A DNA stretch of 11,878 nucleotides from assembly GCA_943327015.2 (NCBI GenBank), contig CALPVM020000036.1, forward strand, positions 1 to 11,878, read 5' to 3'. Origin of the DNA: Akkermansia muciniphila. GTDB lineage: Bacteria; Pseudomonadota; Gammaproteobacteria; Burkholderiales; Burkholderiaceae_C. This document shows, piece by piece, positions 1 through 5,577 of this stretch; within the stretch, counting starts at the first letter, position 1, and each line of letters starts with the position of its first letter. The position numbers and the translations under genes were made by a program. The notes beneath the pieces are model-generated. The model ran no database searches and was not told where the DNA came from. It was given only the letters and a program-made list of their open reading frames with translations.

Positions 1-1
1 A

Positions 2-214
2 GAGTTTTCGCACCTTACTGAAGGGAGTCCAATCCGCCGGATCGGGCACGCCCGTTGGTTGCGCAATGTGTCTGTGGCTATCGGGAATGCTTTGGCTGGG
101 AAACCAGACCGGCATACAGTCCTAGCCATGCATGATGCGTTACAGTGCTGGCAACAGCATCCGAATGAATGGGTGCGAGATCATGTGCAGTGGGCTATGT
201 TGCAGTATAAATAA
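2..214 (+). CDS. queG: Epoxyqueuosine reductase QueG, C-terminal 70 residues (5' end outside window)
   Basis: QueG reduces epoxyqueuosine to queuosine in the wobble position of GUN-anticodon tRNAs, using cobalamin and iron-sulfur clusters in the cytoplasm. Only the tail is present, open from the window edge to a TAA at 212-214. The visible stretch TEGSPIRRIGHARWLRNVSV (residues 6-25 of the fragment) matches the conserved QueG signature that follows the ferredoxin-like clusters. After it comes a helical, HEAT-like tail ending ...NEWVRDHVQWAMLQYK, similar to the usual C-terminus in this family. The cobalamin- and cluster-binding parts lie outside the window and cannot be judged. The stop lies 42 bp before the next gene, which appears to have its own promoter. 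The assignment rests on recalled family motifs, not on a search. Confidence 0.85.
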   Translation, partial: EFSHLTEGSPIRRIGHARWLRNVSVAIGNALAGKPDRHTVLAMHDALQCWQQHPNEWVRDHVQWAMLQYK

Positions 215-224
215 TTGATAAGTA

Positions 225-235
225 TGTGCTATAAC
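225..235 (+). promoter_or_regulatory. Extended -10 promoter element of the first thioredoxin-like gene
   Basis: TGTGCTATAAC contains a TGn extended -10 (TGC then TATAAC, 227-235) lying 21 bp before the ATG at 257. No good -35 is found at 16-18 bp, as is common for extended -10 promoters. The same ten bases TGTGCTATAA recur at 874-883 before the paralogous gene, which supports a function. It starts just after the queG stop. Confidence 0.45.
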
Positions 236-256
236 GCATTTTTGTGAGTAAATGTT

Positions 257-736
257 ATGCGCTTATGGCATGGGGTACTGGCGTTGGTGATCGTGTATTT
301 TGTATGGGGACGTTCTCCATCTAACATGCCATCGGAATACTTGGTTTATTACGATAAGACCTCCACTGCTCATACTAGCAAGCGTCGTTTGTACTGCCCT
401 GAAAACCGCTGTTTAACCATTTACCTAGCCCCTTGGTGTCCGCAATGCAAAAATTCTCATGCGGCTATTTTGGATACGGTTAAACAATTGGAGGCGCGTG
501 GAATAGAAACTACCATTGTGTTGGGCTTGGATAAACACGAGGCACTGCTGTCCTATGCCGCAGATTTTCCATTCCCGGTTTATTTTGATCAGAACAAGGC
601 TTTTTTTAAGTCACTGGATATGAAAGGCGTACCAAGTTACGTAGTCTGGTTACCGGGTGGAAAAATTACCACCAGAAATGCTGGCGGCGCTCCTTCGGCA
701 GAGCTTTTGTTAAAGGTATTGGGCCTAGATAACTGA
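257..736 (+). CDS. Membrane-anchored thioredoxin/glutaredoxin-like protein, copy 1 (CPQC)
   Basis: This 159-residue protein has one N-terminal hydrophobic segment (about residues 6-17, after MRLWH) and a thioredoxin-fold domain, so it is probably an inner-membrane-anchored protein facing the periplasm (inference). The redox motif is WCPQC with cysteines 61 and 64. The cis-proline loop is GVP at 124-126, followed by a beta strand and a PGGK turn. Two further cysteines, C47 and C52, lie just before the first core strand and are kept in the paralogue downstream. The ATG at 257 is the first possible start because TGA closes the frame at 245-247, and the paralogue begins with the same MRLWH. Its ribosome binding site is weak (GTGAG, 244-248). 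The substrate is unknown: disulfide exchange or cysteine reduction is a family-level guess, and I cannot tie it to a named Dsb or TlpA subfamily. Confidence 0.85.
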   Translation: MRLWHGVLALVIVYFVWGRSPSNMPSEYLVYYDKTSTAHTSKRRLYCPENRCLTIYLAPWCPQCKNSHAAILDTVKQLEARGIETTIVLGLDKHEALLSYAADFPFPVYFDQNKAFFKSLDMKGVPSYVVWLPGGKITTRNAGGAPSAELLLKVLGLDN

Positions 737-873
737 ACTTTGAAAGTTACACCTGCACCCGTTGCAGTGATGAAAATAAATCCATTTCCTGGATGCATGT
801 GCTAGAAATAAGCACCATCATCAATCGGGCAATACCAATAAGCGCTGGTGGTTAAAAAAATAATGCTTGGTGT

Positions 874-884
874 TGTGCTATAAA
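874..884 (+). promoter_or_regulatory. Extended -10 promoter element of the second thioredoxin-like gene
   Basis: TGTGCTATAAA carries a TGn extended -10 (TGC then TATAAA, 876-884) 25 bp before the ATG at 910. It shares TGTGCTATAA with the element at 225-234. The rest of the 173-bp gap (737-909) holds only weak structure: a 13-bp palindrome AACTTTGAAAGTT over the preceding stop (736-748), a 5-bp stem at 780-794 and a GTGCT/AGCAC stem at 799-815. None is followed by a T run, so I see no intrinsic terminator between the two genes. Confidence 0.45.
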
Positions 885-909
885 TATTGCCAACAACTAG
901 AGGAGCATC

Positions 910-1392
910 ATGCGTTTATGGCATTTGGTCGTACTGCTAGCGTTGGCGGGGATTTATTTTTGGAGCGGCCCTGCCACTACCATGCCCGCACAGACCATGG
1001 TGTACTACGACAAAAACTCTACTGAGCAAGCCACTAAGCGGAGTTTGAGCTGTTTGCGAAACCGCTGCCTAACCATTTATTTAGCGCCCTGGTGCCCGTA
1101 TTGCAAAAGTTCGCATACAGCGATATTGGATGCTGTAAAACAATTGGATGCACGTGGCATAAGTACTACGGTTATATTGGGTAGGGACACACCAGAAGCG
1201 CTACTGGAGTACGCTGCCGATTTTCCGTTTCCTGTTTATTTGGACCCGAACCAAGCCTATTTTAATCAGCTCGGCATGAAAGGCGTGCCGCATTGGGTTG
1301 TTTGGTCGCCAGGGGGCAAAATCATTAAAAATGAATCAGGTGGTTTTTCATCTGCTGATTCATTGTTGTACTACCTTGATCTGGAGGAGTGA
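910..1392 (+). CDS. Membrane-anchored thioredoxin/glutaredoxin-like protein, copy 2 (CPYC)
   Basis: This 160-residue protein is a tandem paralogue of the gene at 257-736. By hand alignment after the membrane segment, about 87 of 136 positions are identical (near 64%). Layout is the same: MRLWH, a hydrophobic anchor at about 6-18, then a thioredoxin fold with WCPYC (cysteines 62 and 65), cis-proline loop GVP (125-127) and the extra cysteine pair C48/C53. CPYC is the classic glutaredoxin active-site sequence, while copy 1 has CPQC. The membrane segments have diverged far more than the domains. The start is supported by a good ribosome binding site (AGGAG, 901-905), stronger than that of copy 1. 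The gene converges on the small minus-strand gene at 1409-1636 with only 16 bp between stops. Function beyond thiol-disulfide chemistry is unknown. Confidence 0.85.
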   Translation: MRLWHLVVLLALAGIYFWSGPATTMPAQTMVYYDKNSTEQATKRSLSCLRNRCLTIYLAPWCPYCKSSHTAILDAVKQLDARGISTTVILGRDTPEALLEYAADFPFPVYLDPNQAYFNQLGMKGVPHWVVWSPGGKIIKNESGGFSSADSLLYYLDLEE

Positions 1393-1408
1393 GCCTGAGT
1401 AAGCGGGT

Positions 1409-1636
1409 TTAAGGTGACCGATGCAGCCGTGGCGCCGATAGCGCCGCAATTTGATCAGCCGTCGCCTCATCCACTGCACGGTATTTTTGCAAAAGCTGGC
1501 TGTCGTGCAAAATATCGCGCAGTTGCTGCACATCACGCACACTGGGCGCTACTTTAATTTGCGCTATTGCCGCCGTAGTGTTGCCAGCTTTTACCAAGCC
1601 AGCCACTTTGCCCGCCCAAACACTTTGCCGCTTCAT
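1409..1636 (-). CDS. Small hypothetical protein (75 aa) directly downstream of lysS
   Basis: I do not recognise this family. The 75-residue product starts MKRQSVWAGKVAGLVKAGNT and ends SAPRLHRSP. It is soluble and likely mostly helical, with no cysteines, signal peptide or membrane segment, and is basic at both ends. It begins 8 bp after the lysS stop (TAA at 1645-1647), on the same strand, so it is probably cotranscribed with lysS. It fills the space up to the convergent thioredoxin-like gene. The reading frame has ordinary codons for this genome, and its protein looks natural, unlike the cysteine- and histidine-rich overlapping frames on either strand. The ribosome binding site is weak (AAAAGCC before ATG). 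A role linked to lysine tRNA charging is not shown by anything in the sequence. Confidence 0.6.
   Translation of the reverse strand: MKRQSVWAGKVAGLVKAGNTTAAIAQIKVAPSVRDVQQLRDILHDSQLLQKYRAVDEATADQIAALSAPRLHRSP
1429..1452 (+). terminator. Possible intrinsic terminator of the thioredoxin-like gene pair
   Basis: GTGGCGC (1429-1435) pairs with GCGCCGC (1441-1447) around the loop CGATA, a 7-bp GC-rich stem with one G-T pair, followed by AATTTGAT. It sits 36 bp past the stop of the second thioredoxin-like gene, inside the 3' end of the convergent small gene. The T tract is short, so termination may be weak. Confidence 0.35.
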
Positions 1637-1644
1637 ATTGGCTT

Positions 1645-3192
1645 TTAATGCTCGCGCCGCAGGGCAGGGAACAAAATCACATCCCGGATGCTGGCGCTAT
1701 CAGTAAGCAGCATCATGAGCCGGTCAATGCCAATGCCGCAGCCACCAGTGGGTGGCATGCCGTACTCTAGAGCGCGTACAAAGTCGTGGTCGTAGTACAT
1801 GGCTTCGTCGTCGCCATTGTCCTTGGCCGCTACTTGGGCATGAAAACGTGCAGCTTGGTCTTGCGCGTCGTTCAGCTCGCTAAAGCCGTTGCCAAATTCG
1901 CGCCCGGTGACATAGAGCTCAAAACGTTCTGTCACACCTTCTTTGGTGTCGCTCGCACGCGCCAAGGGTGAGATCTCGATGGGGTGGTCACAAATAAAGG
2001 TGGGTTGCCAGAGCTTTTCTTCTACCGTTTCTTCAAAATACATCACTTGCAGCGATGCCAAGCTGCGGGTAGAGAGTTGGTGTTTGGCCTCAGAGAGCCC
2101 TAGTTTGCGCAATGCGTTGATCAACCAGTCGCGGTCACTTACATTCACGCCTGCATCGGTGTATTTGTCGATGGCTTGTAAAATGGTGAGGCGCTCAAAC
2201 GGTTGCGACAAATCTACCGGTTTGCCCCCGTAGTTGAGTTGCAGTGTGCCAACTGCTTTGATGGCTGCATCACGTACTAAGGACTCGGTAAAGGTCATCA
2301 AGTCTTGGTAGTTCCAGTATGCGGCGTAAAACTCCATCATCGTAAATTCTGGGTTATGCCGTACCGAGATGCCTTCGTTGCGGAAGTTGCGGTTTATTTC
2401 AAACACACGGTCAAAACCGCCCACAATCAGGCGCTTGAGGTACAACTCAGGAGCAATGCGTAAAAACATTTGCTGATCCAGCGCATTGTGGTGCGTGGTA
2501 AAAGGCTTGGCATTGGCGCCGCCCGGAATAGGGTGCAGCATGGGGGTTTCTACCTCTAAAAAGCCATGTTGCACCATAAACTCGCGAATACCACTCACCG
2601 CTTTGCTGCGCGCTACAAAGCGTTTGCGGGCTGCTTCATCGGTCATTAAGTCAACATAGCGCTGGCGGTACTTTACTTCTTGGTCGTTGATGCCATGGAA
2701 CTTGTCTGGCATGGGACGCAGGCTTTTGGTCAGCAAGCGGATGCTGGTGGCATGAATAGAAAGCTCGCCAGTTTTTGTTTTAAAGATGGTGCCCTCGGCC
2801 GCCACAATGTCGCCCAAGTCCCAGTGCTTGAAAGCGGCATACACATCTGCGTCAATTTCTTCACCTTTGATGTAAATCTGAATGCGACCACCTGATGGCC
2901 CAAATGATGCATCTTGCAATGTGCAAAAACTGGCTTTGCCCATCACACGCTTAAGCATCATGCGGCCTGCTACCTTTGTGGTGGCGGCCATGGCAATTAA
3001 AGCTTCAGGAGAGTGTGCATCAAACACGGCAAATAGCTCTTCTGCCTTGTGGCTGGGGCTAAAGTCGTTGGGGAATGCAACGCCTTTGCCTTCGACTTGC
3101 TGTTGGCGAATAGCTTTAAGCTTTTCGCGGCGCTCCATGATTAGCTGGTTTTCGTCTTGTGGGGCGGTTGCGTTGGGTTGTTGGTCAGACAT
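1645..3192 (-). CDS. lysS: Lysyl-tRNA synthetase, class II (LysS)
   Basis: LysS attaches lysine to tRNA-Lys using ATP, as a cytoplasmic homodimer. The 515 residues match the usual bacterial length. A helical N-terminal extension (1-70) is followed by an OB-fold anticodon-binding domain (about 73-153) and the class II catalytic core. The core shows motif 1 ending GFLEVETPML (210-219), motif 2 with FRNEGISVRHNPEFTMMEFY (270-289), and motif 3 with GGCGIGIDRL (483-492) plus IRDVILFP (502-509). I chose the ATG at 3190-3192 (MSDQQPNATA). The frame stays open to a TTG at 3222, but the ten extra residues look non-native and have no ribosome binding site. The ATG also lacks a clear one. It diverges from the yggT-family gene over a 90-bp gap and is followed by the small gene at 1409-1636. 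Confidence 0.97.
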   Translation of the reverse strand: MSDQQPNATAPQDENQLIMERREKLKAIRQQQVEGKGVAFPNDFSPSHKAEELFAVFDAHSPEALIAMAATTKVAGRMMLKRVMGKASFCTLQDASFGPSGGRIQIYIKGEEIDADVYAAFKHWDLGDIVAAEGTIFKTKTGELSIHATSIRLLTKSLRPMPDKFHGINDQEVKYRQRYVDLMTDEAARKRFVARSKAVSGIREFMVQHGFLEVETPMLHPIPGGANAKPFTTHHNALDQQMFLRIAPELYLKRLIVGGFDRVFEINRNFRNEGISVRHNPEFTMMEFYAAYWNYQDLMTFTESLVRDAAIKAVGTLQLNYGGKPVDLSQPFERLTILQAIDKYTDAGVNVSDRDWLINALRKLGLSEAKHQLSTRSLASLQVMYFEETVEEKLWQPTFICDHPIEISPLARASDTKEGVTERFELYVTGREFGNGFSELNDAQDQAARFHAQVAAKDNGDDEAMYYDHDFVRALEYGMPPTGGCGIGIDRLMMLLTDSASIRDVILFPALRREH

Positions 3193-3282
3193 AAAGTGAA
3201 TTGAGTAGGGACAAAGGTGCAAGCTTTGATTTTAAGCGCAGCGTAGCGGATATGATTCGGCAGTTGTTAAGGGCTGCTCTCT
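3193..3282. promoter_or_regulatory. Divergent promoter region between lysS and the yggT-family gene
   Basis: In this 90-bp gap the plus strand has TTGATT (3226-3231) and TATGAT (3251-3256) with a long 19-bp spacer, a plausible promoter for the rightward gene. The minus strand has TAAAAT (3229-3234), five of six -10 bases, which would start lysS transcripts near 3222; no good -35 goes with it. The two candidates overlap, so the promoters may interfere with each other. These are visual matches only. Confidence 0.3.
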
Positions 3283-3858
3283 ATGCTTTACCAAATAATC
3301 TCTTTGTTGCTTGAAGTTTCTGCCGGTTTATTGACGGGCGTGTGTTTGCTGCGACTGTACATGCAATACCAGCGGATTCCGATGTCCGAGCGTTCCGGCA
3401 ACCCGTTGGGACGATTTATTTTTGCATTAACCGATTGGTTGGTTTTGCCATTGCGACGCATAGTGCCTGCTGTCGGGCGTTGGGATACTGCCAGTCTGTT
3501 GGCTGCATGGTTGTTGCAGTTAGGCCAGTTGCTTATTTTGTGGTTGCTTGCGGGGGCTGCAACGGGCATGGTTGCGCTGCTTGTTATGGCGGTATTTGGC
3601 GTGTTGAGAATGGTACTCTCGGGCCTGACGGGTTTGGTCATTGTGTATGCGGTGCTGTCGTGGGTGCAGACGCAATCGCTATTGTCAGATTTGCTCGATA
3701 GGTTGGTTGCCCCGGTGTTAACCCCCATCCGCCGGATGGTGCCCTTGGTGGGGGGGGTAGATTTATCACCGTTGGCGCTGCTGGTGCTGCTGCAAATTGC
3801 AACCATTGTGTTGGCTTCGGTGCAGTCAGCGGTAATGCTGTCCATTGCTGGAATTTAA
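3283..3858 (+). CDS. YggT-family integral membrane protein
   Basis: The 191-residue protein has about four hydrophobic segments (near 3-24, 70-92, 96-128 and 160-183) and two copies of the YGGT repeat. The first reads TDWLVLPLRRIVPAVGRWDT (50-69). The second reads LDRLVAPVLTPIRRMVPLVG (138-157). The proline and double-arginine pattern P-(I/L)-R-R-(I/M)-V-P marks each copy. The length is typical for double-repeat proteobacterial members. The family's molecular role is not firmly established; links to osmotic tolerance, cell division or membrane organisation have been proposed for relatives. The start ATG follows a modest AAGGG (3269-3273). The gene contains a run of eight G (3750-3757), and its last 4 bp overlap the end of accD on the other strand. 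Confidence 0.9.
   Translation: MLYQIISLLLEVSAGLLTGVCLLRLYMQYQRIPMSERSGNPLGRFIFALTDWLVLPLRRIVPAVGRWDTASLLAAWLLQLGQLLILWLLAGAATGMVALLVMAVFGVLRMVLSGLTGLVIVYAVLSWVQTQSLLSDLLDRLVAPVLTPIRRMVPLVGGVDLSPLALLVLLQIATIVLASVQSAVMLSIAGI
3750..3757 (+). repeat. Eight-base G homopolymer inside the yggT-family gene
   Basis: Eight consecutive G encode part of Val-Gly-Gly-Val in the second YGGT repeat (residues 156-159). Loss or gain of one G would shift the frame just before the last membrane segment. Confidence 0.9.
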
Positions 3859-4727
3859 ATAACCGCGTCCGAGGGCAAGCGCTGCAGCATGGCGAGGCTG
3901 TTGGAGATGGTTTTACGCAGGTCGCGCCGGTCGCAAATCATGTCAATAGCACCCTTGGTTTGTAAAAACTCTGAGCGCTGAAAACCTTCGGGCAGGGTCA
4001 CGCGCACGGTTGATTCGATGACACGGGGTCCGGCAAAACCAATCAGCGCTTTGGGCTCTGCAATCACTACATCACCAATAAAGGCAAAACCAGCGCTCAC
4101 TCCCCCCATGGTGGGGTCGGTGAGCACACTGATGTAAGGCAGTTTCTTTTTGGCTAGGCGGGTAAGCGCCGCATTGGTTTTAGCCATCTGCATCAGACTA
4201 AGCAAACCCTCTTGCATGCGCGCGCCACCAGTAGCGGTAAAGCATACAAAAGGCACCTTTTGCTCTATGGCCGATTCCACACCACGCACAAAGCGCTCAC
4301 CCACGACCGAGCCCATGCTGCCGCCCATAAATTCAAATTCAAAGCAGGCTGTAACCAAGCTGACACCTTGCACTGATCCACCCATGACCACCAGTGCATC
4401 GGTTTCTCCGGTATTTTCAAGGGCTTCTTTCAGGCGCTCCGGGTATTTGCGGCTGTCTTTGAACTTGAGTGCGTCTACCGGTAGCACTTCTTGCCCGATT
4501 TCATAGCGGCCTTCGTTGTCCAAAAACCAGTTGAGTCGCGCACGTGCGCCGATACGGTGGTGGTGGCTGCAGTGCGGGCAAACGTTTTGGTTTTGTTCCA
4601 GATCGGTTTTGTAGAGCACTGTTTCGCAACTGGGGCACTTAATCCATAATCCCTCAGGGACGCTGCGGCGATCGGCCGGGTCGGTATGCTGAATTTTTGG
4701 GGGGAGGAGTTTCTCAAGCCAGCTCAT
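3855..4727 (-). CDS. accD: Acetyl-CoA carboxylase carboxyltransferase subunit beta (AccD)
   Basis: AccD pairs with AccA to move the carboxyl group from carboxybiotin on AccB to acetyl-CoA, giving malonyl-CoA for fatty acid synthesis in the cytoplasm. The 290 residues match the family length. An N-terminal zinc ribbon has Cys31-x2-Cys34 and Cys50-x2-Cys53. The crotonase-fold carboxyltransferase domain shows TATGGARMQEG (164-174) and DPTMGGVSAGF (204-214), the conserved loops lining the acyl-CoA site. It lies 16 bp after trpA on the same strand and is probably the last gene of the truA-trpFBA operon. In many relatives folC follows accD, but here the next gene is the convergent yggT-family gene, whose stop overlaps this one (3855-3858). 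No terminator is visible after accD. Confidence 0.97.
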   Translation of the reverse strand: MSWLEKLLPPKIQHTDPADRRSVPEGLWIKCPSCETVLYKTDLEQNQNVCPHCSHHHRIGARARLNWFLDNEGRYEIGQEVLPVDALKFKDSRKYPERLKEALENTGETDALVVMGGSVQGVSLVTACFEFEFMGGSMGSVVGERFVRGVESAIEQKVPFVCFTATGGARMQEGLLSLMQMAKTNAALTRLAKKKLPYISVLTDPTMGGVSAGFAFIGDVVIAEPKALIGFAGPRVIESTVRVTLPEGFQRSEFLQTKGAIDMICDRRDLRKTISNSLAMLQRLPSDAVI

Positions 4728-4743
4728 GGTTCAGTTCCAAGGG

Positions 4744-5577
4744 TTAGGGTGTGGATACGGAGTCTAGCGCAGTGCGAATATCTTGCAAAAACGCTTGCGC
4801 TATCTGGGCTACGTTGTGGTGTGGTTCGGCATCAATTAGTTGGATGATTTTGCTGCCGATAACCACTGCATCTGCCACTTTGGCAATGGTGCGTGCTGTG
4901 GCGGCATCGCGAATGCCAAAGCCAACACCCACAGGAATATGGATGTGCTGGCGAATACGTGGCAACATAGCTTCAACAGCGTCAGTATCTAGCGTGCCGG
5001 CACCAGTTACACCCTTAAGCGACACGTAGTACACATAGCCGCTTGCCACACGTGCCACTTGTGCCATTCGGGCTTCTGTGCTGGTGGGCGCCAATAAAAA
5101 TATCAGGTCCATGTTGTGGGCGCGCAGTTCTGCGGCAAATGCTTCGCATTCTTCGGGTGGGTAGTCCACAATCAGGACACCATCTACACCTGCGGCAGCG
5201 GCATCGCGCACGAAGGCACTTTTTCCATCGGTGCTGGGGTGTTTTTGGTCATAACGTTCTACCGGGTTGGCGTAACCCATCAGCACTACGGGGGTGTGAC
5301 TATTGGTTTGGCGGAACGCGCGCACCATCTCCAGCACCTGCACCAGGCCAATACCAAATGCAAGAGCTTTGTCGCCGGCTTTTTGAATGACCGGACCATC
5401 GGCACTGGGGTCAGAAAAAGGCACACCCAGTTCAATCACATCAGCGCCACCCGCTACCATGGCGTGCATCAAGGCGGGGGTGATGTCAGCATACGGAAAG
5501 CCCGCGGTGACAAACGGAATCAGCGCTTTGCGCTGGCTTGCTTTAAGTTGGGCAAAGGTGGTGTCAATGCGGCTCAT
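4744..5577 (-). CDS. trpA: Tryptophan synthase alpha chain (TrpA)
   Basis: TrpA cleaves indole-3-glycerol phosphate to indole and glyceraldehyde 3-phosphate, passing indole through a tunnel to TrpB in the alpha2-beta2 complex. This TIM barrel of 277 residues carries the catalytic Glu49 and Asp60 in ELGVPFSDPSADGP (49-62). It also has the mobile loop SLKGVTG (186-192) and the phosphate-binding GFGIRD (219-224) and GS (241-242). The stretch after GYANPVERYD (101-110) is about eight residues longer than in E. coli. The ATG overlaps the trpB stop in an ATGA (5574-5577), giving translational coupling, and a good GGGAG ribosome binding site lies inside the end of trpB. All key residues are present. 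Confidence 0.97.
   Translation of the reverse strand: MSRIDTTFAQLKASQRKALIPFVTAGFPYADITPALMHAMVAGGADVIELGVPFSDPSADGPVIQKAGDKALAFGIGLVQVLEMVRAFRQTNSHTPVVLMGYANPVERYDQKHPSTDGKSAFVRDAAAAGVDGVLIVDYPPEECEAFAAELRAHNMDLIFLLAPTSTEARMAQVARVASGYVYYVSLKGVTGAGTLDTDAVEAMLPRIRQHIHIPVGVGFGIRDAATARTIAKVADAVVIGSKIIQLIDAEPHHNVAQIAQAFLQDIRTALDSVSTP

Noticed and set aside
780..815. Hairpins between the two thioredoxin-like genes as a terminator
   Set aside because: The stems are only 5 bp (or 7 bp with a bulge) and are not followed by a T run.
257..1392. The thioredoxin-like pair as a novel defence or toxin system
   Set aside because: Nothing but a membrane anchor and a redox domain is present in each, and the neighbours are housekeeping genes. 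A paralogous redox pair explains the data.
1451..1648. A 65-codon plus-strand frame overlapping the small gene behind lysS, and a minus-strand frame at 1360-1542
   Set aside because: Both have unlikely compositions (rich in Cys, His and Arg). The frame at 1409-1636 fits the spacing to lysS and the convergent gene better.
3193..3222. A longer lysS with ten more N-terminal residues from TTG at 3222
   Set aside because: The added residues (MHLCPYSIHF) do not look like LysS, and no ribosome binding site precedes the TTG. The predicted -10 box would put the transcription start near that position.
3288..3845. A 185-codon open frame on the minus strand opposite the yggT-family gene
   Set aside because: The opposite strand encodes two clear YGGT repeats. 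The shadow product is Asn/Thr/Ser-rich with no natural features.
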